Below are positions 1 to 7,439 of a stretch of 14,361 nt of DNA, in pieces. The translations under genes and the position numbers were made by a program. This DNA is from DATCRE01 sp964235605 (GTDB lineage: Bacteria; Bacteroidota; Bacteroidia; Cytophagales; Cyclobacteriaceae): the NCBI GenBank assembly GCA_964235605.1, contig CAXSCR010000081.1:1-14361 (forward strand). The letters run 5' to 3'. Under the pieces are notes generated by a model that was given only the letters and a program-made list of their open reading frames with translations, did not search any database and had not been told where the DNA came from. The first letter of the stretch is position 1; every line of letters begins with the position of its first letter.

Positions 1-96
1 TTGATTCTCCAATGAGATTAATCATATATACCCTATTTTAGTCGGACAAGAATGATATTATATAATAAAGGAGTGACGTAAAACTTAATCCTATCG

Positions 97-1146
97 CTAT
101 TTGAAAGGCACATGCGCATCCATGAACCTTTTCTTCGTAATGTTCCAATTATTTAAAACTGCTGTGCGGCTTTTGTTAGACGATTCAATTGTCTTATTGC
201 ATGTAGCTATTCCCTTATTATATTCGTCGATGGACTTGTTATACGCATCTGCATCAGCTTGTGTACGTTTTGACGCAGGTTTTTCATCAAACGATTTCTT
301 TATTTTTTTAAATTCTTCACTCTTTATTATAAAATCAGATTGCACAGGAATATCTTGTAAAGCTTCCCGCTTATAAAAATCCAATACTTTTCTGGTCGCT
401 GTTATTAAAGAGCCATCTCGTTTAAATGGTTTTATGGTATCTAATCTTAGCAAACCCTCCTCGGCATATTTAAGCATACTATTTTTACTTTGCTCTAAAC
501 CATTTATGTCACTTTTCTTCAAAGCTTCCATTACATAAACTTCTTGTACAGATGCTTTAAAAAATACCAAATAAATAATCTTATAATAGCCATTTACTGC
601 TCCAGCAGCGTTAAGTTTCCTAGACAGTTTTGTACTTTGTACTTCTGACAGTTTTACATTGTGACTAGCGGCGAATGCACGGTAAGCATCTGGTACTTTT
701 TGGTATGCTTCATCAAGTTTTTCACTGGCTTTGTCTTGTGCTAAGAGGTAAGCTTCCATCTTATCGTAAGATTGCTCTGCTATTTCCTCCATGTCAACAA
801 TTTTATGATAATCTTCATTAAAAATAGAAAGTAAAATATTCCAGTAGGCAACGTACGCATTACGCAAACTTGCATCACCTTTAAACGGACGCAAACGATT
901 TGCATTCTTAATGGCCTCCTTAATTGAATTGATCAGGTCCGTTCTCCGCCTTTCCATTTTACGTGCTCGTTCACCATGTGCTACCTCGCTCATATAACTC
1001 AGATAGTTCTTGGACAGTTGCTCCTCGTGTTCGTTTAAAAAAGACATGTGCTCAACAGGACTTTCTGACTGTGCACCGACATTTAAAATTGGGAGACAAA
1101 AAAGAATTAAAGCAAAGACTGCGCGTAGTGGGGAGGATATGTTCAT
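97..1146 (-). CDS. Secreted helical protein, possibly LIC11966-type surface protein
   Basis: This is a 349-residue exported protein of unknown function. I start it at the ATG at 1146 rather than 33 bases upstream: the later start forms an ATGA overlap with the stop of the protease gene and puts a normal signal peptide first (hydrophobic residues about 9-23, likely cleavage after NVGA at residue 25). The rest is strongly helical and rich in Lys, Glu and Ala, with no transmembrane segment. Two parts resemble each other: RPFKGDASL near residue 86 and KPFKRDGSL near 239, each preceded by a charged helix and followed by an aromatic helix, so the fold looks like a duplicated helical module. The C-terminus is rich in Asn, Lys and Ser. 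The overall pattern reminds me of Bacteroidota proteins named LIC11966 family surface protein, a tentative recollection. Coupling to the periplasmic protease suggests it is its partner or substrate adaptor, which is inference. Confidence 0.8.
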   Translation of the reverse strand: MNISSPLRAVFALILFCLPILNVGAQSESPVEHMSFLNEHEEQLSKNYLSYMSEVAHGERARKMERRRTDLINSIKEAIKNANRLRPFKGDASLRNAYVAYWNILLSIFNEDYHKIVDMEEIAEQSYDKMEAYLLAQDKASEKLDEAYQKVPDAYRAFAASHNVKLSEVQSTKLSRKLNAAGAVNGYYKIIYLVFFKASVQEVYVMEALKKSDINGLEQSKNSMLKYAEEGLLRLDTIKPFKRDGSLITATRKVLDFYKREALQDIPVQSDFIIKSEEFKKIKKSFDEKPASKRTQADADAYNKSIDEYNKGIATCNKTIESSNKSRTAVLNNWNITKKRFMDAHVPFK

Positions 1147-3290
1147 TTTTTTCTTGAGTTTATCGCAAGATAATCGCAAATAATATGATATGCTTCCTCA
1201 AGCGCAACATCTTGTTCCAAATTTTTAATCCAGCCCTTCGCTAAAGCATCGACATATTCATCCATCTGCATATGTTGCTGTTGAAATGAATGACTACTTG
1301 CCTTATAGGGAGCGGTGGGTGCATTTAATTCTATCTTGAGTTCATGGAATATTTTTGACTTCGTTTCAGCCTCCTTTTTTATGCTAGTCCAATTTAACGT
1401 AACCAATTCCGGCTGTACGTCCCTCTCTGCAGCCCATTTTCCATATTTTTCTAGCGTTTTAAATTGCTTATTTGCTGAAACACGTGCTTCGCTTTTACCC
1501 CGTAACTCTTGCAGTGGTAATAACACCAACGGTGTATAATAAATTTTCTTTTGTACAGAGTCAGACGGCAGTGCCCTAGGCGCAAGCGCTTCTCGAAATT
1601 TAAATTGACCTATGACATCGGGTAATACAATATCTGGTGTAACACCATTGAGTTGTGCAGTTTTTCCAGTCACCCGATAAATTTTGCTTGTCGTAATCTT
1701 AGCGAACCCTAACCCAGATTTTATATTCGAACTGATAGAATTTGTTTTGACTTTAGGGTCTAATGGAAGAAGGTCTTGCATGGTCGCTTTGCCATAAGTT
1801 TGACCTCCTACAATAATACCACGATGGTAATCCTGTAACGCCGCAGCGAGAAATTCAGATGCCGAAGCACTAAGTCCATTTACCAATAATACAAGTGCGT
1901 CATCATATATAGTGCCTCGGTTCATATCTTTAACAGCCGTAATGACACCATCCTTATTTTTCAACAAACCAATTGGGCCTGCATCAATGAAAATACCCGC
2001 CATAGCCACCGCTTCTTGCAGAGAACCTCCACCATTATAACGCACATCCAGAATTAGACCTTCAATATTTTCCTTTTTCAACTTTAATATTTCCTTAGCA
2101 ACATCATTTGCACAATTTGAACCTGAGCCTTCGTTCCAATTTGTATAGAAACCTGGTAATGATATGTAGCCTATTTTTTTATCACCCTGAAGAACAAAAC
2201 TCTTTACAATATTCTCCGACGACTCTATTTTTTCTTTTTTCAAGATAACTTCTGTACGCTGACCTGCTATGTCACTCGTAGTTACCGATAGTGAAGAATG
2301 ATTGGTTGCACTTAATATTTCATTCGCTTCCTCAATACCGACTCCTTCTATATCGACTGACTCGTTTCCCTCCCATTGAAGCTTATGTATTACATCACCT
2401 GAGTGAACCTGACCTGATTTCCATGCGGGCCCGCCTGGTGTAAGTTGCTCTATAACGACATCACCGTTTTCATTTTCGTTAATGGTTATGCCAAAAAAAT
2501 AACCTTCGGTACTTAATGAGGTCATAAAATTATCCATATCGCTTGCCGACATATAGGCAGAATGCGGATCGAAAGAAGATGTAATTGATTTTAAAAATAC
2601 GGAAGCAACATAAATCTCGAAGCCGCCTGGGTAGTTAAGAATTCTTTTGATGCTCCGTATTTTGGCAAGCTTTACGCGTTGTCTGGCTTGTGGCTCATAT
2701 TTTTTTATAAAATCCGCATCGGGCATAGCGATGTATTGACTTCTGATTTCAATAAGACGCAACAACACATCATATTTTAATTTTTTTCTCCAACGCTCCT
2801 TACTTTCTAGATCATCGTTCGCCCAGCGTGTATCCATTTTTAATACATCCGTTGCATTTAAATCAAAAGTGTTTTCGGTATTAGAAAGAATGACGTCTTC
2901 AGAGCGGGCCAAACTCTTTTTATAACATAGGATCAAAGCAGTGAGGAACGATATTTTATTATCCATTACCTCATTGTCAATTGTGGTTTTATAAATTGAT
3001 AAAGCCTGAAGGTCCATTTTGGTAAAGAATAACCTATCTGGGTCAAGCTCATCCAAAACTTCATTGTACACCTGCAAAGAAAAATCATCGTCTAGCTGCC
3101 GTGGGCTATAGTGGTTTAACAATAGCGCGTTCTTAAGCAATGTTGTTTCCCGTATAAAATTACTTTGGCCCTGTGCATTGGTATTGCTAGGGACAAATAC
3201 AACTAAGATTATAAATATTGATTGTTGAATTAGATTTTTAGCGTCACTAAGTACTAAATCAAAAGATGGTGAGAATAGATACGTGGCCAT
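1143..3290 (-). CDS. prc: Tail-specific C-terminal processing protease, S41 family (Prc/Tsp)
   Basis: This periplasmic serine protease of the Prc/Tsp type degrades or trims envelope proteins from their C-terminus. It has 715 residues against about 680 in E. coli Prc. In order it has a signal segment (hydrophobic about 23-35, cleavage near NTNA-Q at 39), the helical N-terminal Tsp domain (about 45-240, with DPDRLFF at 83), a PDZ domain (about 255-350), the S41 catalytic core (about 365-555) and the C-terminal Prc-specific domain (about 575-700, with YYTPLVLLPLQEL). The Ser-Lys dyad and helper Asp are present with the E. coli spacing: S476 in SASASE, D487 in LQDY and K501 in YGKATMQ. The glycine usual after the catalytic Lys is Ala here. 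The region before the hydrophobic core is long (about 20 residues) and no later ATG precedes residue 92, so a non-ATG start inside it is possible. It is first in a two-gene unit and lies 36 bases from a divergent repair gene. Confidence 0.95.
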   Translation of the reverse strand: MATYLFSPSFDLVLSDAKNLIQQSIFIILVVFVPSNTNAQGQSNFIRETTLLKNALLLNHYSPRQLDDDFSLQVYNEVLDELDPDRLFFTKMDLQALSIYKTTIDNEVMDNKISFLTALILCYKKSLARSEDVILSNTENTFDLNATDVLKMDTRWANDDLESKERWRKKLKYDVLLRLIEIRSQYIAMPDADFIKKYEPQARQRVKLAKIRSIKRILNYPGGFEIYVASVFLKSITSSFDPHSAYMSASDMDNFMTSLSTEGYFFGITINENENGDVVIEQLTPGGPAWKSGQVHSGDVIHKLQWEGNESVDIEGVGIEEANEILSATNHSSLSVTTSDIAGQRTEVILKKEKIESSENIVKSFVLQGDKKIGYISLPGFYTNWNEGSGSNCANDVAKEILKLKKENIEGLILDVRYNGGGSLQEAVAMAGIFIDAGPIGLLKNKDGVITAVKDMNRGTIYDDALVLLVNGLSASASEFLAAALQDYHRGIIVGGQTYGKATMQDLLPLDPKVKTNSISSNIKSGLGFAKITTSKIYRVTGKTAQLNGVTPDIVLPDVIGQFKFREALAPRALPSDSVQKKIYYTPLVLLPLQELRGKSEARVSANKQFKTLEKYGKWAAERDVQPELVTLNWTSIKKEAETKSKIFHELKIELNAPTAPYKASSHSFQQQHMQMDEYVDALAKGWIKNLEQDVALEEAYHIICDYLAINSRKK

Positions 3291-3326
3291 ACTGTAAATT
3301 CGTTAAAAATAATCATTTCATACGCT

Positions 3327-4058
3327 ATGCTGAATAGACACCATCAGGAAATACGCAAGCTAATTCATCAACATGCAGGCAAACCAACCCAACATATCTA
3401 TCTCGACAATTACCTAGGCAACACTCACCCGCGCTATCCTATTAATGTGCCCACATTGAGATCGATTTCTAAAACATGGATGCTTGCTCATCGCGATATT
3501 GACGCTACACAATTTTCTAGCATGCTAACCAGTCTTGCAAAAGGCAAATCATCAACAGAAAAGTGTATGGTGGGCATCTTACTTGATTATTCAACGCTAG
3601 AACAAAGAAAATTTGATCCAACGCTATTTACGCTATGGCTTGAACATATGGAAGGGTGGGCTGAAGTTGATTCGATATGCACTGGAAACTATACCGTAAC
3701 GGAAATAATAAATCAGTGGGGTATTTGGAAGAAGCAACTTATTCAATTATCAAAAAGTAAAAACATAAATAAGCGCAGAGCTTCCCTTGTATTACTTTGC
3801 TCGCCATTACGTAACCTCAAAGATGAAAAACTTATAACACTTGCCTTACAAAACATAGATAGACTGAAACAAGAAGAAGATATACTCATAACGAAAGCTA
3901 TATCTTGGACTTTAAGGACAATGGAAAAGCATTATAGGGAAATACTTACACAATACTTATCTGAAAACATGATGAGCCTTCCGAAAATTGCCCTTAGAGA
4001 AACACTAGTGAAGTTAAAAACAGGTACGAAAACAAAAAGAAAACAATTTAAACCATGA
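3327..4058 (+). CDS. DNA alkylation repair protein, AlkD-like HEAT-repeat glycosylase
   Basis: This 243-residue all-helical protein belongs to the AlkD family, whose HEAT-like repeats bind DNA and excise positively charged N3/N7-alkylpurines without flipping the base. The residues that line the AlkD DNA face are visible. WAEVD gives W111 and D115, matching W109 and D113 of Bacillus cereus AlkD. NKRRAS gives R150, 39 residues on, as between W109 and R148. KAISW gives K190 and W194, in place of the KAIGW-type motif around W187. It is therefore probably active rather than a structural relative. The C-terminus is very basic (KTKRKQFK). It is read divergently from prc with 36 bases between the starts. 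A TAAATTCG at 3295-3302 is one base off the Bacteroidota -7 box TAnnTTTG, but no convincing -33 TTG precedes it. Cytoplasmic. Confidence 0.9.
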   Translation: MLNRHHQEIRKLIHQHAGKPTQHIYLDNYLGNTHPRYPINVPTLRSISKTWMLAHRDIDATQFSSMLTSLAKGKSSTEKCMVGILLDYSTLEQRKFDPTLFTLWLEHMEGWAEVDSICTGNYTVTEIINQWGIWKKQLIQLSKSKNINKRRASLVLLCSPLRNLKDEKLITLALQNIDRLKQEEDILITKAISWTLRTMEKHYREILTQYLSENMMSLPKIALRETLVKLKTGTKTKRKQFKP

Positions 4059-4097
4059 CAATGCTAGGTGTAGGGGGTAATTGTTAGTACCAAGTCA

Positions 4098-4156
4098 TGT
4101 CGTGATAACATTATCATGACATCTTATCGATAGAAGGTACATTGCCATCATGATAA
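4098..4156. promoter_or_regulatory. Three TCRTGATAA motifs, possible operator
   Basis: TCGTGATAA (4100-4108) and its inverted near-copy TTATCATGA (4111-4119) form a 12-bp palindrome with a 2-base centre (one mismatch), spanning 4097-4122. A third copy, TCATGATAA, follows in direct orientation at 4148-4156. No T-tract follows the palindrome, so it is a poor intrinsic terminator for the upstream AlkD-like gene. It may be a protein-binding site acting on the H1-like gene, whose start lies about 160 bases downstream. The sequence match is seen; the role is inferred. Confidence 0.3.
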
Positions 4157-4315
4157 ACACATCATACATCAACATTATAAAATGTTAATCATCATAAAAT
4201 GAAGATTGATGTTTCTAAATTTTTGAAACATGCAAATTTTTTGCTGATATTTTTTATTATTTAAATAAATGCTATACCTTGTATCATTAATTAATTACAA
4301 CTAAACAACAACGCT

Positions 4316-4423
4316 ATGGCAAAGAAAGTAGCAAAAAAGAAAGCCGCTAAGAAAGCTGCAAAAAAAACAGCAAAGAAAGCCGCTAAGAAAACAGCAAAGA
4401 AAGCTGCGAAGAAGAAAAAATAA
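4316..4423 (+). CDS. Histone H1-like Lys/Ala repeat protein, 35 residues
   Basis: This miniature basic protein starts MAKKVAKKKAAKK and consists almost only of Lys and Ala with two Thr and one Val, in AAKK/TAKK steps. There are 19 Lys and no acidic residue, so it is extremely cationic and should coat nucleic acid. The composition resembles the C-terminal tails of eukaryotic histone H1 and of bacterial H1-like proteins such as chlamydial Hc1/Hc2, and short proteins of this kind occur in Bacteroidota. The coding strand has an 18-base direct repeat (4337-4354 and 4373-4390, a 12-codon period), suggesting growth by repeat expansion. It has its own long leader (257 bases from the AlkD-like stop), an A/T-rich start context without Shine-Dalgarno, and strong hairpins directly at the stop codon, all expected of a real and probably well-expressed gene. 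The complementary strand is open only because this strand is nearly all A and G. Confidence 0.8.
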   Translation: MAKKVAKKKAAKKAAKKTAKKAAKKTAKKAAKKKK

Positions 4424-4484
4424 TCCTCACGGATTATTTTAAAAAATAAAAGGGTCAGTTTACTGACCCTTTTATTTTTTAAAA
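4417..4484. terminator. Two overlapping hairpins, bidirectional terminator
   Basis: A 10-bp perfect stem with loop TCAC (4417-4440) covers the stop codon of the H1-like gene. It shares its last four T's with a second, perfect 22-bp stem (4437-4458 and 4463-4484) around loop TTTA, with GGGTCAG/CTGACCC at the tip and A/T-rich flanks. The A-tract on one side and T-tract on the other let the second hairpin end transcripts from both directions: the H1-like gene on the plus strand and the kinase operon coming from the right. The two stems cannot both form fully. Confidence 0.85.
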
Positions 4485-4993
4485 ACTTTTCAATCATCAC
4501 GTATTCTCATAGGGGAATATCTATTTATCTGGCTCATTCTAAAATGATATTCGAGCTTATTGCAGGCAACTGATTCCCTTATATAGCCATCCATCATTAT
4601 ACTTCCATAAAGAGACTATAAGCACTGCTTCAAGCGTTAGTAGTTGCAATCTCCAATATCATCTCCATGCAATCAGAACCGGTGTATTGGCTTACATAAC
4701 TATAAATGCACTACATATGCTAATCTCTCCACTTTAAATAGCACCGATAGCAGCAACGTTTGCCCGGACGTATATTTATAACACAATAAAAATTCATTTC
4801 TGTAAGTGATTGGATAACCACATTAATTTAAGGACATTATTAGCACTTACCATATTGGTATCCATTTAATATAAAACTTAGCTTAGTTTAATATTACAGC
4901 AGAGATTACTTGTAGGCTTTCTTTAGCGGAGTATAAACGTATAATCTAATAACTCATTACAATAATTATACCTTGCTTCTTATCATTATCACA
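4485..4993. other. 509-bp gap without a gene
   Basis: No ORF here has credible length or protein character on either strand, and no tRNA is visible. The one structured part is at 4802-4864. GTAAGTG (4802-4808) can pair with CACTTAC (4844-4850), and TGGATAACC (4811-4819) with GGTATCCA (4857-4864, one bulged A). The two pairings are interleaved. This is downstream of the kinase stop, so it may be 3' untranslated sequence of that operon. Confidence 0.5.
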
Positions 4994-6790
4994 TTATTGC
5001 TTTGCCTTGACTTGCAAAGCCCATTTCTCTAGTATAATTACCAATTCATTTATATGAACCGGTTTACTTATATAATCATCCATACCCGCTCTAAGGCATT
5101 CTTCACGGTCACCTTGCATGGTATTGGCGGTCATAGCAACAATTATTGGTTGCACACTAAGACAGAGGCGTATCATTCTAGTTGCTTCTAACCCGTCCAT
5201 TTCAGGCATCTGTACATCCATTAGAATGAGATCGTAATTCAATTGACTTACTTCCTCTAACACTTCTTTGCCATCTTGGGCGATGTCTGGATTGTATCCT
5301 AATTTACCGAGAACACGCATTGCTAACTTTTGGTTAACCCGATTATCTTCAGCAATTAATATTTTTAACGGATATTTCTTCGCAAAATCAGTAGACAACT
5401 TATGACTATTATCTTCTGTTGCAACTTTTACTTGCCTTAGGCCACTGAGTATATGCTTGCTTAACATATGTTGCTTGATAGGCTTACTAATCATCGAACT
5501 AAAAAACTCTGGACTTTTATTATAACTTTCATCGCCCTCCATGGCTAATAATATAACCGGGATATGACTATGCCTTTGCTGAATAGCTCTTGCTAAATCT
5601 ATACCATCCATGCCGGGCATCTGCATATCCGTTAACACAAGATCAAAATCAGATTTCATAGAAAGAATCTCTATCGCTTGTTCTCCTGATGCAGCGACAG
5701 TAGGAATAAGCTTCCATTGCTCTAATCGAAGTTTAATGGCACGGCTATTTGTTAAGTTATCTTCAACAACCAAAATCTGTTTGCCTTCCACGCCAACCAT
5801 GTCATTAAAGACGTTAGCACGCGATGTTAGCGGACTAACTTTTGCCGTAATGGTAAATTTAACTGTAGTACCCTTTCCAATTATGCTGGTCAATTCAATT
5901 TGACCCCCCATTAGTCCAACTAAGCGCTTGCAAATCACCAAGCCTAAGCCGCTACCTTTTTGTACACCAACTGCATTTTTGTCGGCCACCTCATTTGATA
6001 ACATTTGTAATCTTTCTGGTGAAATACCAACACCTGTATCTGTAACTTCAACTTCAAATACAACGGCATCGGCAGCCTTAAGCGTAGACTTCTCTACCTT
6101 AATAAGAATTTCTCCATGACTGGTGAACTTAACAGCGTTTTCAACAAGGTTCATCAGTACTTGCCTGAACCTCGTGCTATCACCAATAATATGCTGAGGA
6201 ACATCAGGCGACATTTGATAAACCAATTCCACACCTGCATTCGCTGCCTTACTTCCAAATACTTCTAATATCTCTTCTATGCTATTTCCTAAATCGAAGT
6301 CTTTATGATCAATTCCTACCGTTCCAGATTCAACTTTAGAATATGCCAAGACATCATCTAATAATATATCGTTGATAACTGTTAGAAGTCCCTCTCCACA
6401 ACTTCTAATTGTTTCGCTGTATTCTTTTTGTTCACTGCTAAGGGTAGTTTCACGAAGTAAAGAAGCCATTCCTATTACACCGTTCATTGGTGTGCGTATT
6501 TCACGACTTATTTTAGCTAAAATTTCGCTTTTAGTTTTATTCGCCAACTCTGCTTCATCACGCGCTTTGCGTTCACGCTCGGTGGCGTAGTTAAGCAACT
6601 CTATTCTTTCATCTAGTTTTCTTTGGAGTTCACCTTTTTCAACTTTCAATGCACTGATACGTACCTTATGAAATATGAGTGCTCCAATAATGACAGCAAC
6701 CAAAGCACATATCTTAAACCATAAAGCCTGCCATATTGATAGAATAATAACATGATGAAGAATAACTAAAAAAATGGCATTTGTATTCAT
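4994..6790 (-). CDS. Hybrid histidine kinase-like protein with Arg for phospho-His and two receivers
   Basis: This 598-residue inner-membrane signalling protein has a short N-terminal membrane region (about 7-40, one or two helices, no extracellular sensor domain), a coiled coil (about 48-85), a dimerisation/H-box domain (86-155), an ATPase domain (about 165-315), receiver 1 (about 337-450) and receiver 2 (about 476-592). The H box reads SREIRTPMNG: R96 replaces the phospho-accepting His of SHEIRTPMNG (codon CGT, one base from CAT). VINDILLDDVLAYSKVESG carries about four extra residues against the usual INDILxxSKxExG. The N box (N214, N218), G1 (DTGVGIS, 251-257) and G2 (GSGLGL, 279-284) are kept, but the FxPF motif of the ATP lid is missing and the lid is about two residues short. 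Receiver 1 has D388 and K436, but Ala (A416) where Thr/Ser is usual. Receiver 2 is complete: D525, T554, K576. Last gene of the operon, 43 bases after the barrel gene. A pseudokinase or relay scaffold is inferred. Confidence 0.92.
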   Translation of the reverse strand: MNTNAIFLVILHHVIILSIWQALWFKICALVAVIIGALIFHKVRISALKVEKGELQRKLDERIELLNYATERERKARDEAELANKTKSEILAKISREIRTPMNGVIGMASLLRETTLSSEQKEYSETIRSCGEGLLTVINDILLDDVLAYSKVESGTVGIDHKDFDLGNSIEEILEVFGSKAANAGVELVYQMSPDVPQHIIGDSTRFRQVLMNLVENAVKFTSHGEILIKVEKSTLKAADAVVFEVEVTDTGVGISPERLQMLSNEVADKNAVGVQKGSGLGLVICKRLVGLMGGQIELTSIIGKGTTVKFTITAKVSPLTSRANVFNDMVGVEGKQILVVEDNLTNSRAIKLRLEQWKLIPTVAASGEQAIEILSMKSDFDLVLTDMQMPGMDGIDLARAIQQRHSHIPVILLAMEGDESYNKSPEFFSSMISKPIKQHMLSKHILSGLRQVKVATEDNSHKLSTDFAKKYPLKILIAEDNRVNQKLAMRVLGKLGYNPDIAQDGKEVLEEVSQLNYDLILMDVQMPEMDGLEATRMIRLCLSVQPIIVAMTANTMQGDREECLRAGMDDYISKPVHINELVIILEKWALQVKAKQ

Positions 6791-6809
6791 AACCTGTGTT
6801 TATATTTAA

Positions 6810-6828
6810 ATCAGGCTTCAAACCTGAT
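6810..6828 (-). other. Small hairpin between the barrel and kinase genes
   Basis: ATCAGG and CCTGAT form a perfect 6-bp stem with a 7-base loop in the 43-base gap before the kinase start. No U-tract follows, so it is not a full terminator. It may tune kinase expression or mRNA stability within the operon. Confidence 0.3.
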
Positions 6829-6833
6829 GGCAT

Positions 6834-7439
6834 TTACTTTTTAAGTGTTCTATTTATTCCTATTATAAAATATCGGCTATTATCAAATGGACTAAAGGCA
6901 TAGATAGGAAACACCCATTTACCAAAAGAAAGACCTACAACAACACCAGTTTCACATACGGGCTTTGCCGCGTACAAGCTAGTTTCTTGAATGGCCAATC
7001 CGGCATATATAAAATCACTAAATTCATAACCCAACTCTGACCAGCTATAAAAAAAAGTAGATGTTTTATCGTTTGCAGAAACTGTGTATTGAGATTGTGC
7101 GGATAAGTACCACTCTTTATACTCTATATTTAAATTCAAACCTGCAGATCCGCCTTTAAATTTACCCATAACAGCACCTAAAATAGGTATTATACTATAT
7201 GATATCTTGCGGTCTCTGGTAAATATTTTTCCGGCATACAAAGAAAATGTATTAAGATCCTCATAATTATAACGCGCTTCTGTATACCAATTCGTTTTGC
7301 TTTGATAATGTGCTATAGGCATCATGACCACAGGCTCTTTCGCCTGCACATAATAATACTGTTCAAAGCCTGCCTCTTGCTGAGCAGTTGCTTCCGTACA
7401 AATTATGATAGTCAATATGAACAGAACATTACTTTTCAT
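6834..7439 (-). CDS. Small outer-membrane beta-barrel-like protein
   Basis: This 201-residue exported protein has a clear signal peptide (hydrophobic residues 5-13, cleavage near ATA-Q at 18-20). The mature part is made of alternating amphipathic strands rich in Tyr, Phe and Ser, for example NWYTEARYNYEDLNTFSLYAG, GLNLNIEYKEWYLSAQSQYT and FFYSWSELGYEF. The number of strand-like stretches and the length fit a barrel of about eight to ten strands. It ends in RYFIIGINRTLKK, a strand-like end without the classic terminal Phe. I cannot name the family. The start lies inside the end of the preceding gene (11-base overlap), so it is translated from the same mRNA as the two-helix membrane protein and followed by the kinase. 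This places an outer-membrane component in a signalling operon, which suggests a role in sensing or as the controlled target; that is inference. Confidence 0.8.
   Translation of the reverse strand: MKSNVLFILTIIICTEATAQQEAGFEQYYYVQAKEPVVMMPIAHYQSKTNWYTEARYNYEDLNTFSLYAGKIFTRDRKISYSIIPILGAVMGKFKGGSAGLNLNIEYKEWYLSAQSQYTVSANDKTSTFFYSWSELGYEFSDFIYAGLAIQETSLYAAKPVCETGVVVGLSFGKWVFPIYAFSPFDNSRYFIIGINRTLKK

Noticed and set aside
1147..1179. Longer start (11 more residues) for the secreted helical protein
   Set aside because: It would put a Lys-rich extension before the signal peptide and lengthen the overlap with prc to 37 bases, whereas the later ATG gives a standard ATGA junction.
4291..4500. Minus-strand 69-codon frame rich in Phe/Ala/Leu, resembling a membrane protein
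   Set aside because: It is the exact complement of the Lys/Ala H1-like gene and runs through the terminator; its hydrophobic look comes from reading A/G-rich repeats backwards.
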